Positions 1-10,532 are shown, counted from the stretch's first letter. The stretch is 60,789 nucleotides of DNA from Gammaproteobacteria bacterium (GCA_002731775.1 PCCP01000098.1:1-60789); one strand, 5' to 3'. Numbers and translations are program-made. The notes: a model not told the origin generated them from the sequence alone.

Positions 1-1779
1 AGCTTCGCTCAAGGCCCGGCGGTAAACGCCCAGGATGTGCCCGGTTACTACCCTCCCGGGCTCACCGGCATGCGGGGTTCTCATGCCGGCGCCTTTGAAA
101 CGGCACATCAGGCTAAGGATGGCGCTGCCTTTAGCGGCTCTGACACAGGCGAAAATTACGATCTGGTGGTGGTGGGCGGCGGCCTCAGCGGCTTGTCGGC
201 GGCCCATTTTTACCAACAGTCAAAAGGCGACAATGCCCGCATCCTGATTCTCGACAACCACGATGATTTCGGTGGCCACGCCAAGCGCAACGAATTCCAG
301 ATCGATGGTCGTACAATTATTGGCTATGGCGGAACCATGTTTATCGATGCGCCCTCTGGTTACCCCGATGTAGCCAAACAATTCATGGTCGATCTCGGCA
401 TCGATAACCAGCGTTTTTACAACTACTTCGATCAGAATCTTTACTCCTCGATGGGATTAACCGAGGGCTACTTTTTTGACGCCGAGACATTTGGTTCTGA
501 TCATCTGGCTGTTGGTGACATTGGTGAGGACAAAGTACTCGAGCAGGCTCCATTATCTGCAAAGGCGAAAGCAGATCTGCTACGCCTGCTAAAAGATGAT
601 CGGCATTATCTGCCTGACATGCCTGCCTCCGAACAGAATCAATACTTGCAGAACATGGACTACCATGCCTATCTGAGAGATCGGGCCGGCATGGACGAAG
701 CCGTCTTAAATGTCATGCAGTCCCATGCCCGTGGCGTATGGGCTGTCAATATCGACGCCTTCCCGGCCAATGAAGCCTGGAGCTCGGGTTATCCAGGTTT
801 CGGAGATCTTGAGCTTGGCTTCGAGTCTTACGATCGAGGGGGTGATAAGGAAGAACCGTCCATATTTCATTTTCCCGACGGCAATGCCTCGGTCGCCAGG
901 ATTCTTGTACGCAAGATGATCCCGACTGTTGCCAGCGGCAATACCATGGAAGACATTGTTCGCTCACAATTTGATTACTCTCGCCTCGACGATCCCAGTT
1001 CAGGAGTCAGAATTAGATTAAACAGTACCGTTGTCCGTGTGCAACACGTCGATAACAATTTATCGAATCCGCTGAAGATTAGCTACGTAAGAGGCGGCAA
1101 GACCGAGATTGTAGAATCGAAGCAAGTCATCATGGCCTGTTATAACTCGATCATCCCGCATCTCTGCCCGGAGATGCCTGGGGCACAGAAAGCGGCACTG
1201 GCCAACTGCGTCCGGGCACCGCTGGTGTACACCAATGTGCTGATTCGAAACTGGCGCAGTTTTGCCAATCTCGGTATTCACCGTGCCAACTGCCCAGCCA
1301 GTTACCATCACGGGGTTGTTCTCGATTTCCCTGTAAGCATGGGCGGTTACCAGTTTTCCAGCTCGCCGGATGAGCCCATCGTGCTGCATTTAACCAGAAT
1401 ACCCGGAGCACCTGGCCTGAGTGCGCTGGAGCAATTTAACGCCGGCAAGCGCGAATTGCTGGCAACAAGCTTCGAGACCTTTGAGAGAAATACTCGAGAT
1501 CAATTGCAACGCCTGCTCGGGCCCGGCGGCTTCGATGCGGCACGGGATATCGCCGGCATTACCGTGAACCGCTGGCCCCATGGCTATGCCTATGGCTATG
1601 ATCCGGAGACAGATCGAATCGCCTTCGACCCGGACAGTTGGCCAGAGGAAAAACAGGTGTGGAGACACGCCAGCAGGCCTTTTGGCAACATCAGTATCGC
1701 CGCAACAGATTCGGCATCCAATGCCATGACTGAATCAGCTATTGTAGAGGCTCATCGTGCCGTGAACGATCTGAATTAG
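1..1779 (+). CDS. spdH: Spermidine dehydrogenase-like FAD protein (5' end outside window)
   Basis: The reading frame is open from base 1, so the true start lies upstream; at least 592 residues are present. A dinucleotide-binding motif (VVVGGGLSGLSAAHFY) sits about 55 residues in, followed by the ILDNHDDFGGHAKRNEF segment and the upstream YYPPGLTGMRGSH segment that I recognise from SpdH of Pseudomonas aeruginosa. SpdH oxidatively cleaves spermidine to 1,3-diaminopropane and 4-aminobutanal. Family members are usually about 620 residues and often start with an export signal, which would lie outside the window. Downstream aldehyde dehydrogenase and, further on, beta-alanine genes suit this role. 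Other flavin amine oxidases of the same family cannot be excluded. Confidence 0.8.
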   Translation, partial: SFAQGPAVNAQDVPGYYPPGLTGMRGSHAGAFETAHQAKDGAAFSGSDTGENYDLVVVGGGLSGLSAAHFYQQSKGDNARILILDNHDDFGGHAKRNEFQIDGRTIIGYGGTMFIDAPSGYPDVAKQFMVDLGIDNQRFYNYFDQNLYSSMGLTEGYFFDAETFGSDHLAVGDIGEDKVLEQAPLSAKAKADLLRLLKDDRHYLPDMPASEQNQYLQNMDYHAYLRDRAGMDEAVLNVMQSHARGVWAVNIDAFPANEAWSSGYPGFGDLELGFESYDRGGDKEEPSIFHFPDGNASVARILVRKMIPTVASGNTMEDIVRSQFDYSRLDDPSSGVRIRLNSTVVRVQHVDNNLSNPLKISYVRGGKTEIVESKQVIMACYNSIIPHLCPEMPGAQKAALANCVRAPLVYTNVLIRNWRSFANLGIHRANCPASYHHGVVLDFPVSMGGYQFSSSPDEPIVLHLTRIPGAPGLSALEQFNAGKRELLATSFETFERNTRDQLQRLLGPGGFDAARDIAGITVNRWPHGYAYGYDPETDRIAFDPDSWPEEKQVWRHASRPFGNISIAATDSASNAMTESAIVEAHRAVNDLN

Positions 1780-1817
1780 GAAACTTATTAACTACAATCA
1801 ATTGGAAAAGCAAATCA

Positions 1818-2321
1818 ATGAACGTTTTCGCATTGCTCTTGGGCAGCAGAATACCGCCACGATACCCATCTGTATGGGGACTATTTTTTGTGCTTCTGGC
1901 GGCTGTTGCTTGCAGCCCAAAAGATGAAAGACCAGGATTGTGGCTACAGGGCGATGAGATCACGACTACAGTTAGGGATTGGCGGTTTACCGATGAAATT
2001 GAAGAGATAGCGATTGAAACTCGAGCCTGGTATTTGCTGGCTCATTCCACAACCATCTGGTGTGTCCAGCACGAAGGAAATCTCTATGTGGGCTCATACG
2101 GCACCGAAAAGAAATTTTGGGAGAAAAATATCGCACGTGACCCTCGAGCCAAAATTAGGATCGAAGACAAAATTTATAGCGCCGTAATTACTCTGGTGGA
2201 AGATTCAGTGTTGAGCCAGCAACTAGATAGTGCCTACAATCAGAAATATGATATGGAAGAGGTGTTTGGCGCAGAACTTATCCCGCCCTGGTGGTTCTAT
2301 CGAATAGAGCAGCAGTTGTAG
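1818..2321 (+). CDS. Putative lipoprotein with split-barrel (PPOX/nitroreductase-like) domain
   Basis: 167 residues, 38 bases after the spdH stop and probably in the same transcript. A hydrophobic stretch (VWGLFFVLLAAVAC, residues about 20-33) ends in a cysteine that could be a lipobox, although the signal is preceded by a rather long N-terminus. The remainder has the strand pattern of small flavin or F420 split-barrel proteins: a TTIWCVQHEGNLYV segment followed by KNIARDPRAKIRI. The presumed start has a GGAAAAG Shine-Dalgarno-like stretch. The fold assignment comes from pattern only, and the function is unknown. An electron-transfer partner or maturation factor for the preceding flavoprotein is possible but unproven. 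Confidence 0.55.
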   Translation: MNVFALLLGSRIPPRYPSVWGLFFVLLAAVACSPKDERPGLWLQGDEITTTVRDWRFTDEIEEIAIETRAWYLLAHSTTIWCVQHEGNLYVGSYGTEKKFWEKNIARDPRAKIRIEDKIYSAVITLVEDSVLSQQLDSAYNQKYDMEEVFGAELIPPWWFYRIEQQL

Positions 2322-2489
2322 CGCTCCAGCTCTTCGGTTTTCAATGCCGCCGCACGGCGGTCTAGGGAAGCTCTGATTAGTGATTCCTACCCTACCCGCG
2401 CAAAAGACAGCACCTCGACCAGATCCTACACTCATCCCCTGGCCAAAAAATATCGATGACTCCTTGCCGAGTAATAGCGTTGATAATCC

Positions 2490-3704
2490 ATGTTAAAAGA
2501 AAGCGTCTTTTACAAATTTCTGAACCGTCGCGATGGCGTGGATGTAAACGAGTATTTACGCATCTCGCAGGAAGATGTGGACTACATTAACTGGAACCAG
2601 TTTGTGTTGCCCAATGATTATGGTGATGCTGAGCTGGAGTACCGGGCGATTCGGCATAGCTGCGCTCTTTTTGACGTATCGCCCATGCGCAAGTACCAGC
2701 TTCGTGGCAGCGACGCAGGCAAATTTCTGGATCACTTGCTGACTCGGCCTGTGTCCGACGTGGCAGCGATGCAGGGTATCTATGTTGCCTTCTGCAATGC
2801 CGATGGCAGCCTCAAAGATGACGCCATTCTCTACAAGCACGCTAAAGATGACTATCTGCTGATGCCGTCAGACATCGATCACAGCGCCTACTTTGAAGCG
2901 CTACGATCAGGGCTGGGGATCGAGGAACTCAGCATCATCGACAGCACTGACTCTCTCGCTGGCATGGCTATCCAGGGACCCATGTCAGCAACTGTGCTTA
3001 AACACATGGGATTCGATGGCATAGAGTTACTGAAACCTTTTCAGGTACGAGACTACAGCCTCAAGAATGGCGCCGTTGGCAGCTCATTGCGAATAGCGAG
3101 GATGGGATTCACTGCCGATCTGGGTTACGAGTGCTGGATGAAGAAGGGCTTGAGTAAGAATTTCGAGCAGAGCCTGACCGCTGCAAATCGCGGGATGAAG
3201 ATATCATTGCCCGGCTATGGCCTCACAGCACTGGAAGCCTGCCGGCTCGAAGGCGGCTTCATCGTTGCTGGTTGGGACTGCTCGACGGAAGCAGAGCCCA
3301 TGCGTGGCTTCGAACGTTCACCTTTCGAGCTTGGCCTTGGCTGGCTGGTGGATCTGAATGCTGCTAAATTTACAGGTCGAGATGCGCTCATCATAGAACA
3401 AATGCACGGTGGTCGTTTTGTCAGGCGCAGCTTTAAAATGTGCTCTGAAGGCAGGCCTGACGATGGTGCAGATATCTGGGCCGAGATCGATGGCGAGGAT
3501 CGCCAAATAGGTTCGGTCAATTGTTCTAGTTGGTCCTGGAATCTGGGCACCAGGATAGGAAACGCATCGATCATAAGGGAATTCAGGGCCGCGCGGCGGG
3601 CCTGGGTAGTTGTCGATTGCGACCGCCTGGAAATGGATTTGAGCCGTGGTCCATTGATCAGTTTCGAAAGACACAGGCAGGTGCCTGCGGAAATTTTTGA
3701 ATGA
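2490..3704 (+). CDS. Lone GcvT-like folate-dependent aminomethyltransferase/demethylase
   Basis: 404 residues with the full GcvT layout: an N-terminal barrel with RHSCALFDVSPMRKYQL, a DGSLKDD segment near residue 113 that keeps the catalytic-type aspartate, MGFTADLGYECWM near 215, and the C-terminal segment ERSPFELGLGWLVD. GcvT-family proteins transfer a methyl or methylene group from a methylated substrate to tetrahydrofolate. Unlike the other three GcvT-like proteins here it is not next to phytoene-desaturase-like flavoproteins, and it lacks their arginine/proline-rich C-terminal tail. It lies between spdH and a PuuC-like aldehyde dehydrogenase, so a methylated amine substrate is plausible; the actual substrate is unknown. 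Confidence 0.75.
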   Translation: MLKESVFYKFLNRRDGVDVNEYLRISQEDVDYINWNQFVLPNDYGDAELEYRAIRHSCALFDVSPMRKYQLRGSDAGKFLDHLLTRPVSDVAAMQGIYVAFCNADGSLKDDAILYKHAKDDYLLMPSDIDHSAYFEALRSGLGIEELSIIDSTDSLAGMAIQGPMSATVLKHMGFDGIELLKPFQVRDYSLKNGAVGSSLRIARMGFTADLGYECWMKKGLSKNFEQSLTAANRGMKISLPGYGLTALEACRLEGGFIVAGWDCSTEAEPMRGFERSPFELGLGWLVDLNAAKFTGRDALIIEQMHGGRFVRRSFKMCSEGRPDDGADIWAEIDGEDRQIGSVNCSSWSWNLGTRIGNASIIREFRAARRAWVVVDCDRLEMDLSRGPLISFERHRQVPAEIFE

Positions 3705-3823
3705 ATGATTGCAAAGTTAAATACAAAACATGGAGATACAAGCTAGGGAGCCATCAGAGTTAAGGCACTTCTGAATAATGCCAGAAGGTTTTAGCACAAA
3801 CTGGCTTGAGCCCGGAGAAAATT

Positions 3824-5332
3824 ATGTCTGATGAAACCCAATCTGAAAATACACTGAAAGCCTGGCAAGCCGCGGCGGCAGATATTCAAATTGACGGTCG
3901 CGCGTTTATTAATGGTCAGCGCTCAGACTCTCTTTCAGGAGAGACCCGCCCAACTATAAACCCTGCTAACGGCAATGAAATAGCAGAAGTCGCTTATTGC
4001 GGTGCCGACGATGCCGATCAGGCAGTAAATATTGCCCGGGAGGCATTCGAGAGTGGCATGTGGTCTTCCATGGCGCCAGCCGATCGCAAAATGGTGCTGG
4101 TACGCTGGGCTGAATTGATCGAGAGTCATGCCCATGAGATCGCCTTGCTGGAAACTCTCGATGTTGGCAAACCTATTGCAGACACCCTCAATATCGACGT
4201 TGGTGCTGCGGTAAGAACAATCCGCTGGAGTGGCGAAGCCATCGACAAGGTGTATGACGAAATCACTCCCACCCCGGCGAACTGCCTGGCACTCGTGACC
4301 AGGCTACCGTTGGGGGTGGTGGCGGCAATCGTACCGTGGAATTTTCCGCTCTCAACCACCGCCTGGAAACTTGCGCCAGCACTCGCGACTGGCAATTCTG
4401 TGTTGCTGAAACCGGCAAGCAATACCCCCCTGTCAGCGTTGCGCATTGCTGACCTGGCTGCAGAAGCAGGACTACCCGCTGGGGTGTTGCAGGTCTTGCC
4501 GGGGTCCGGCGGCAGCCTGGGCAAACATATCGCGTTGCACATGGATATTGACGGCTTGACCTTTACCGGCTCAACGCCGGTTGGTAAGCAATTAATGCAG
4601 TACTCCGGCCAATCCAACCTTAAACGTACGTTCCTGGAACTGGGAGGCAAGAGCCCTAACATAGTGTTTGCAGATGGCAATCTGGAACTGGCGGCATCCA
4701 GCGCAGCTCTTGCGGTGTTCTACAATGGCGGTCAGACCTGTACGGCGGGAACCCGCTTGATAGTAGAAGAATCGATCATGGATGAATTCCTGCCCATGGT
4801 TATCGAGCATTCCAAAGCATGGATGCCCGGAGATCCACTGGACCCAGCTACTGTGATGGGCCCGATGATAGACTCCGCACAGTACCAGACGGTTTGTGAC
4901 TATGTCGCCATAGGCAAAGAAGAAGGCGCGGAATTGCTATTTGGCGGCAACGCCGTGCATGAACAATCCGGGGGCTTCTACTACCAGCCCACAATTTTTT
5001 CCGGGGTGAACAACCAGATGCGTATTGCCCAGGAAGAAATATTCGGGCCGGTACTTGCCGTCATCCCTTTTAGAAATGCAGACGAGGCGGTGCAGATTGC
5101 AAACGATTCTATCTATGGATTAGCTGGCGCGGTGTGGAGCCGTGACATTAACACTGCTCACAAGGTGGCCAACGCGGTGCGGGTAGGGACCATGGGAATC
5201 AACAATTACTTTGGTGGAGACATTACGGTGCCCTTCGGCGGTTTCAAACAAAGTGGCAATGGCCGTGATAAATCCATGCACGCCTTTGCTGATTACACGG
5301 AACTGAAAACCACCTGGATTGAATTCGAGTAG
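3824..5332 (+). CDS. puuC: NAD-dependent aldehyde dehydrogenase, PuuC-like
   Basis: 502 residues from the ATG at 3824, preferred over the upstream TTG at 3806 because GGAG lies 7 bases before it. The protein aligns end to end with E. coli PuuC (gamma-glutamyl-gamma-aminobutyraldehyde dehydrogenase): FINGQ near the N-terminus, IVPWNFPL, the FTGSTPVGK NAD-binding turn, catalytic Glu in LELGGKSPN, and catalytic Cys in GGQTCTAGTR. The C-terminus VPFGGFKQSGNGRDKS also matches. It would oxidise the aminoaldehydes produced by SpdH or by the PuuB-like oxidases. The exact substrate (gamma-glutamylated or free aminoaldehyde) cannot be told from sequence. It converges on fhs with a 27-base gap. Confidence 0.85.
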   Translation: MSDETQSENTLKAWQAAAADIQIDGRAFINGQRSDSLSGETRPTINPANGNEIAEVAYCGADDADQAVNIAREAFESGMWSSMAPADRKMVLVRWAELIESHAHEIALLETLDVGKPIADTLNIDVGAAVRTIRWSGEAIDKVYDEITPTPANCLALVTRLPLGVVAAIVPWNFPLSTTAWKLAPALATGNSVLLKPASNTPLSALRIADLAAEAGLPAGVLQVLPGSGGSLGKHIALHMDIDGLTFTGSTPVGKQLMQYSGQSNLKRTFLELGGKSPNIVFADGNLELAASSAALAVFYNGGQTCTAGTRLIVEESIMDEFLPMVIEHSKAWMPGDPLDPATVMGPMIDSAQYQTVCDYVAIGKEEGAELLFGGNAVHEQSGGFYYQPTIFSGVNNQMRIAQEEIFGPVLAVIPFRNADEAVQIANDSIYGLAGAVWSRDINTAHKVANAVRVGTMGINNYFGGDITVPFGGFKQSGNGRDKSMHAFADYTELKTTWIEFE

Positions 5333-5359
5333 TCTTAGAGGGCTCATTCAGCAAAGTAG

Positions 5360-7030
5360 CTAGAACAGGCCTTCAATGAGGCCCAACTCATTAAGGTGGA
5401 TATCGTGCGCACTGGGATTAACCGGCAAGCCCGGCATGGTCATAACATCTCCACAAATCACCACAAGAAATTCTGCGCCCGCGGCCAATCTTACTTCTCT
5501 GATTGGCACCACATGGTGACTGGGAGCACCCATTAAGTTTGGATCTGTAGAGAAACTGTACTGAGTCTTGGCCATACAAATCTGAAAGTGACCATAGTCT
5601 TGCTGGTACTGTCTTATCCGCTGCCGCACTTTTTTATCGGCTATGACTTCTTCTGCACCATAAATCTTAGTCGCTATCTGTTTAATTTTTTCCCACAGGC
5701 TCAATGAATCATCATAGAGCGTGTGAAATTGAGCATGTCCGGCATCCAACAGCTTCTCCACACTGCGTGCCAATCTTTCGGTGCCAGCACTACCGGCTGA
5801 CCAATGATTACATTCAATGGCATCCACATTTAGATTTCTACAAAGTTTGATGATTGCCGTAATTTCGTCATTAGCATCGGTGGGGAATCGGTTAATTGCA
5901 ACGATCGACGGCACACCGAATTGCGAAACATTTCTGATATGACGTGCCAGATTATCGAAGCCGGCGCTGACCGCATCAACGTTGGGAGTTTCGAGTTCAT
6001 CTCTGCCGACGCCGCCATGTTTTTTCAAGGCGCGCACAGTTGCAACGATAACCACCGCATCGGGATTTAGCCCCGCTTTGCGACACTTGATGTTGAAAAA
6101 TTTCTCTGCACCCAAGTCGGCACCGAAACCCGCCTCTGTGACCACATAGTCGGACAACTTCAACGCGGTCTTGGTCGCTATAACGGAGTTACAACCGTGA
6201 GCAATATTGGCAAACGGACCACCGTGTATCAGCGCCGGATTATTTTCCAGGGTCTGCACCAGGTTGGGCATGAACGCATCTTTTAACAGCACCGTCATCG
6301 GACCGTCGGCCTTCATGTCTCGAGCAGTAACAGGGTTTTTCTCTCGCGTATACCCGACGATGATGTTGCCCAGCCGTCGTTGCAGGTCTTGCAGGTTCTC
6401 GGCCAGGCAGAAAATTGCCATAACTTCGGATGCCGAAGTAATGTCAAAACCAGATTCTCGAGGCACACCATTGGCGGCACCGCCGAGCCCGGTGGTAATG
6501 TTTCGTAATGTGCGATCGTTAATATCCACCACACGCCGCCAGGTAATAAGGCGTGAATCAAAGCCATTGTTACTATGCCAATGTATATGATTATCGGTCA
6601 GGGCTGCCAATAGATTGTGGGCTGAGGTAATTGCGTGCATGTCACCGGTGAAGTGAAGATTGATATCTTCCATCGGTACTACCTGAGCAAAACCTCCTCC
6701 CGCGGCACCGCCCTTCATACCAAAACAGGGCCCCAGACTGGGCTCGCGCAAACAGATTATTGTTTTATTTCCAATCGAGTTAAGTGCATCACCGAGCCCG
6801 ACTGTAGTCGTAGTTTTTCCCTCCCCTGCCGGAGTTGGGGAAATTGCCGTAACCAGGATGAGCTTGCCATCAGTTCTATCGGCCAGACTATCGATGAAGT
6901 GATAATCAATTTTAGCCTTGTGGTGACCATAGCAGTGGATCTCTGACACTGGCACTTCCAGCTTGCCAGCTACCTTCGTAATATGATCAAGCTCAGCGGC
7001 TCGGGCGATTTCGATATCTGGTTTTTGCAT
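5360..7030 (-). CDS. fhs: Formate--tetrahydrofolate ligase
   Basis: 556 residues, the usual length of FTHFS. The P-loop-like [11 protein letters not shown] lies at about residues 66-76 and the family signature [18 protein letters not shown] near 95-112; the C-terminal [13 protein letters not shown] is also typical. The enzyme links formate and 10-formyl-THF using ATP and can run towards formate and ATP when methylene-THF is abundant. In a region with four GcvT-like proteins the likely job is to drain or balance the one-carbon units loaded onto THF by demethylation. It stands alone on the minus strand; 126 bases separate it from the upstream symporter stop. Confidence 0.95.
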   Translation of the reverse strand: MQKPDIEIARAAELDHITKVAGKLEVPVSEIHCYGHHKAKIDYHFIDSLADRTDGKLILVTAISPTPAGEGKTTTTVGLGDALNSIGNKTIICLREPSLGPCFGMKGGAAGGGFAQVVPMEDINLHFTGDMHAITSAHNLLAALTDNHIHWHSNNGFDSRLITWRRVVDINDRTLRNITTGLGGAANGVPRESGFDITSASEVMAIFCLAENLQDLQRRLGNIIVGYTREKNPVTARDMKADGPMTVLLKDAFMPNLVQTLENNPALIHGGPFANIAHGCNSVIATKTALKLSDYVVTEAGFGADLGAEKFFNIKCRKAGLNPDAVVIVATVRALKKHGGVGRDELETPNVDAVSAGFDNLARHIRNVSQFGVPSIVAINRFPTDANDEITAIIKLCRNLNVDAIECNHWSAGSAGTERLARSVEKLLDAGHAQFHTLYDDSLSLWEKIKQIATKIYGAEEVIADKKVRQRIRQYQQDYGHFQICMAKTQYSFSTDPNLMGAPSHHVVPIREVRLAAGAEFLVVICGDVMTMPGLPVNPSAHDIHLNELGLIEGLF

Positions 7031-7156
7031 AATGTTTTCGTTTATTTCTGAATTGATTTTAGATTTTGGCTCGAGAATACCTGACTAGATTAAACATGGA
7101 CACGCAGCCTCACCATGTCTTTGGAACTTGTGGGACAGCAGTGACTCTGACCCCAA

Positions 7157-8629
7157 TTATGCTTTCCTAAACAGAGGCAACACCCCAAGACGGTTTTTAA
7201 ACTCGACTTCATTACCATCGCTATCGAGCAATGGTTTCGGTGGATCCAGCTTTTGGGTTAAAGGAGTCACGATGAGGATAGTGATCAGTCCAACCATCAA
7301 GCCCAGCAGATCACCCGGCAGATCTGGCGCGTAGACAATTGCCACGAACCAGACCAGAAAACCCATTGCCATCGAGGCTAACGCGCCGGACCGATTCGCC
7401 TTCGACCACCAGACGCCGACGATGAAGGGTATGGTCACACAAACCAGGATCACCGAGTTCGCGTCCAGTATCAGGTTATAGACAACCTGCACTCGCAGCG
7501 CTACGTAGACTGCCACGGACCCCAGCACCGGGATGGCAATACGCGTCGCCCACAGTCGCATCCGGTCTGCAACATTCTTCTTGAATAAGGGCAAAATGTT
7601 GACACTGAATACGCTCGCTGCCGCAAGCAGTGCGCTGTCTGCGCTACTCATGATAGCTGCCAGTAAGGCACCAACAAACACGGCGATGGCAACCGGATGC
7701 AAATGTGCCAAAGCCAGTTCTGGAATCACTGTTTCAGGATCCACCAGGCCAGGCATGGAAACGCTGGCAATTATTCCCAAAGTTACCGGAATCATTCCAA
7801 TGGAAAGATGGCCAAAACCTGCCAGGTAAAATGAGTTCTGTGCAACCTGTTCATTGCGGGCGGAAAATGCGCGTTGCATCAAGGTCTGGGCTGACACATC
7901 GGCCAGACCAAAGATCAACCAGGCACGAAAATAATTCAACCACAGCGATGGATTGTTTTCTTTCGGAATCATGCGAAAGGTATCTTCAGGCAAATGCGGT
8001 CCGATGTTGCCCCAACCTCCAACATCGATCAGCACTACTATCAACAAACAGATCAGCCCCAGAGCAATAATGATCATCTGCACAAAATCCGTCATCGCCA
8101 CTGCCCACATGCCACCTACCGACGTATAGACAAACACCACGATAGCGCCGCCTATGATACCTAACTCTACCGGCACGCCAGTTAATGTTTGAAATACAAA
8201 ACCAAATGCCACCAGCAGCGCCCCGGTCCATCCTATATTGGAAGAAATGGATCCAATGGCAGCAATAGTGGCGGCCGTCCTGCCATATCTATTTTCGAAA
8301 AAATCGATGAATGTCAGTAAACGTAAGCGCCGAAAGATGCGGACAAAGAAAAACCCGACAAGAAAAAGCGCCAGGGCGCCACCAAAAGGGTCGGCGATTA
8401 CGCCTAGCAACCCTTGTTCATAGGAGGCGCCGGCACCACCTAGCATGGTACCACCACCAAACCAGGTGGCTACTATGGTCGTGCTGCACAGCCAGATCGG
8501 CATATTACGTCCGGCAACTATAAATTCTGAGGAAGAAGTATTGGCGCGTTTAGAGGCAAGAATACCAATCAGCAGCATGATCGCCAGGTAGACGATCACA
8601 CCGATGAAGATGATTGTTTCGCTACTCAC
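7157..8629 (-). CDS. Sodium:solute symporter family (SSS) permease
   Basis: 490 residues with about 12-13 hydrophobic helices and SSS-family hallmarks: an N-terminal IVAGRNMPIWLCSTT segment, TWFGGGTMLGGAGASYEQG, and ALLAAIMSSADSALLAAASV with the serine-rich stretch that helps bind Na+ in PutP-type carriers. The start is a GTG preceded by a GGGGG Shine-Dalgarno. SSS proteins import proline, pantothenate, choline-like or other organic solutes with sodium. An amine or amino-acid substrate fits the neighbourhood, which is inference. No small accessory subunit is recognisable. Confidence 0.85.
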   Translation of the reverse strand: MSSETIIFIGVIVYLAIMLLIGILASKRANTSSSEFIVAGRNMPIWLCSTTIVATWFGGGTMLGGAGASYEQGLLGVIADPFGGALALFLVGFFFVRIFRRLRLLTFIDFFENRYGRTAATIAAIGSISSNIGWTGALLVAFGFVFQTLTGVPVELGIIGGAIVVFVYTSVGGMWAVAMTDFVQMIIIALGLICLLIVVLIDVGGWGNIGPHLPEDTFRMIPKENNPSLWLNYFRAWLIFGLADVSAQTLMQRAFSARNEQVAQNSFYLAGFGHLSIGMIPVTLGIIASVSMPGLVDPETVIPELALAHLHPVAIAVFVGALLAAIMSSADSALLAAASVFSVNILPLFKKNVADRMRLWATRIAIPVLGSVAVYVALRVQVVYNLILDANSVILVCVTIPFIVGVWWSKANRSGALASMAMGFLVWFVAIVYAPDLPGDLLGLMVGLITILIVTPLTQKLDPPKPLLDSDGNEVEFKNRLGVLPLFRKA

Positions 8630-8987
8630 AATATTCCCCCTGCCAGCTGAGTCGGTAGTCCTTGCAGCGGTTTTTTAACTCGGACTAATCTGGAAGCAAG
8701 AATGCTGAGAATAATGAATCGGTAAAGAGGATTGTTGGAAACCAGGACGGCCAGCAGCCTATAGTCCTTCCCGAGATCAGGTTGTTTCCTGGCTGTTATT
8801 TTAATTGTTAGCCCCAGTATGAATTTCTGCTGTTCGAGCAGTAGTCGGTTTGGCAACTCATAGTATTAGCAATAGCCAAAACCAGTAAACAGTATACCTA
8901 TCGATATTGATCCGGCATTCGCAGCCTATAGGCCAGTATTGGGAGCCGGCACTCCCCTGCCCTGGGATGACAAATTGATTGCAGGAT
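8630..8987. other. Intergenic stretch without recognised gene
   Basis: About 360 bases between the symporter start and the aminotransferase stop, both on the minus strand. A TTG-started 76-codon minus-strand frame (8626-8856) overlaps the symporter GTG by four bases, but its product resembles nothing I know and it has no clear Shine-Dalgarno. A promoter for the symporter probably lies here; no convincing hairpin or operator was seen. Confidence 0.4.
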
Positions 8988-10403
8988 TTAAAATCCTACC
9001 ACTCCACTGGGAAGTGCGGGATAGTCTCCGATGGTGTTGCCGCTCTTCTGCACGGCGGCGATAGCAGCCTCGGTAATATCCAGACCCTCAAGCATCACCC
9101 GCTCATCCATGTTCAACGCCGGATACATTCTGACATTAGGCTCCATCTCACATATAGCCCAAACACCATTTTTCAGCATTTCATTACGTACTGATCGAGC
9201 GATATATAGATTGGCTGCCTTCGCTTCCCCAGCCGCTGCTGCAGGATCGGCAAATGCTATCCCCATCAACAAACCCAGGCTGCGAACTTCACTCACGACG
9301 GCATATTTTTCTGCCCAGTCTGCCATCCGTTGCTGAGCCAGTTCTGACAAATGCCGGGCCTGACCGAGGATATTGTCACGCCGATATATTTCCAGTGTTT
9401 TCAAGCCTGCGGCGCAACCTGCAGGCGTCCCCGCAAAGGTACTACCGCCACTGGCACGAGGATTATCCCCGAGAACGTCGTCTCTTGCCGCGACTCCAGC
9501 ACAGGGCTCAATACCACCGGACAGGTTTTTCCCAACCACCAGAATGTCCGGTAACACATCGTAGTGCTCGACACTCCACATGTGCCCGGTTCTTCCCAGA
9601 CCGGTCAATACTTCGTCGGCTATCATCAACCAGTCATGGCGATCACAGATTCGACGAACACCCTGTATGAACTCTACGCTGGGAATCCAGTTGCCACCCT
9701 CCGCCAGTCCAGGCTCTATCAATATGCCTGCAATGTTTTCGGCCGGCACTATAAAATCCGGAATGTGCGATTCCAAATACCACAGGCAATAGTCCACATA
9801 TTGCTGTGGATTCATATCTGCTGGAATGTTTTCGGAATATGGATAAGGCGCCTTGATAACACCCCCACCCCAGGCCTCCATATACAAATTGTTAGCGCTG
9901 GAATAGGCACTGATCATCTTGGTGCCTAATCCCTCGCCGTGGTAACAGGAGGTGAAGCTGATGATGTGACGTCGCCTGGTATGGCAGAGCGCCAGGTGTA
10001 CAGCCGACTCTGCCGCCTCGGTGCCGGAGACCTCGAAACTGAATCGTGGTAGTTGCTGGCCTGGCATTATCTCCGCCAGTTTCTCAGCCAGTTCGAAGCG
10101 CAGGGGATGCTCCCAGTGGTAACCATAACGTCGGTGGGCGGCATGCACTGCCTCAATAATTTCCGGATGACAATTACCCAGTGGGTTGGTAGCCCAGCCA
10201 TTTTGGAAATCGATATAGCGTTTGTCCTGAAGATCCCAGACAAAGTCTCCCTCAGCTCTCCCAACAATGAGCTGCAGCGGTATTTCAAAGCCTTTAGCTT
10301 GCGCCCGCTGCGCCAGCGAGTCGTAGCGCAGGCCGTTGCGAAATAATCGCTTGCCGGATTGCAGCAGCGAATCTGTCTGGTAACTAGTTAAATGCTTATC
10401 CAT
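8988..10403 (-). CDS. Class III (PLP-dependent) aminotransferase
   Basis: 471 residues of the fold-type I, class III family, which includes omega-amino acid and diamine aminotransferases and glutamate-1-semialdehyde aminomutase. Visible landmarks are FQNGWATNPLGNCHPEI (substrate side), SGTEAAESAVHLA, SCYHGEGLG, the DEVLTGLGRTG aspartate that binds the PLP nitrogen, and the Schiff-base lysine in VVGKNLSGGIEP. It differs clearly from the SpuC and BauA types elsewhere in the window. It is divergent from the TetR-GNAT regulator with a shared 188-base control region containing a perfect palindrome, so it is probably that regulator's main target. The amino donor is unknown. Confidence 0.85.
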   Translation of the reverse strand: MDKHLTSYQTDSLLQSGKRLFRNGLRYDSLAQRAQAKGFEIPLQLIVGRAEGDFVWDLQDKRYIDFQNGWATNPLGNCHPEIIEAVHAAHRRYGYHWEHPLRFELAEKLAEIMPGQQLPRFSFEVSGTEAAESAVHLALCHTRRRHIISFTSCYHGEGLGTKMISAYSSANNLYMEAWGGGVIKAPYPYSENIPADMNPQQYVDYCLWYLESHIPDFIVPAENIAGILIEPGLAEGGNWIPSVEFIQGVRRICDRHDWLMIADEVLTGLGRTGHMWSVEHYDVLPDILVVGKNLSGGIEPCAGVAARDDVLGDNPRASGGSTFAGTPAGCAAGLKTLEIYRRDNILGQARHLSELAQQRMADWAEKYAVVSEVRSLGLLMGIAFADPAAAAGEAKAANLYIARSVRNEMLKNGVWAICEMEPNVRMYPALNMDERVMLEGLDITEAAIAAVQKSGNTIGDYPALPSGVVGF

Positions 10404-10532
10404 AAGACGTCCCGATTTGTGAATTAAAACTGTTAATCAAACAACGGATTTGAGCTCCTGGCTATTGGGCTCAAAAGTCTCCTGTGCTTGCTAAGTCATT
10501 GATTAAGAGACATTATACGAGTATATAGCAAA

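Noticed and set aside
8626..8856. 76-codon minus-strand frame whose stop overlaps the symporter GTG
   Set aside because: The four-base overlap looks like coupling, but the start is a TTG without ribosome site and the product has no membrane pattern of known symporter small subunits.
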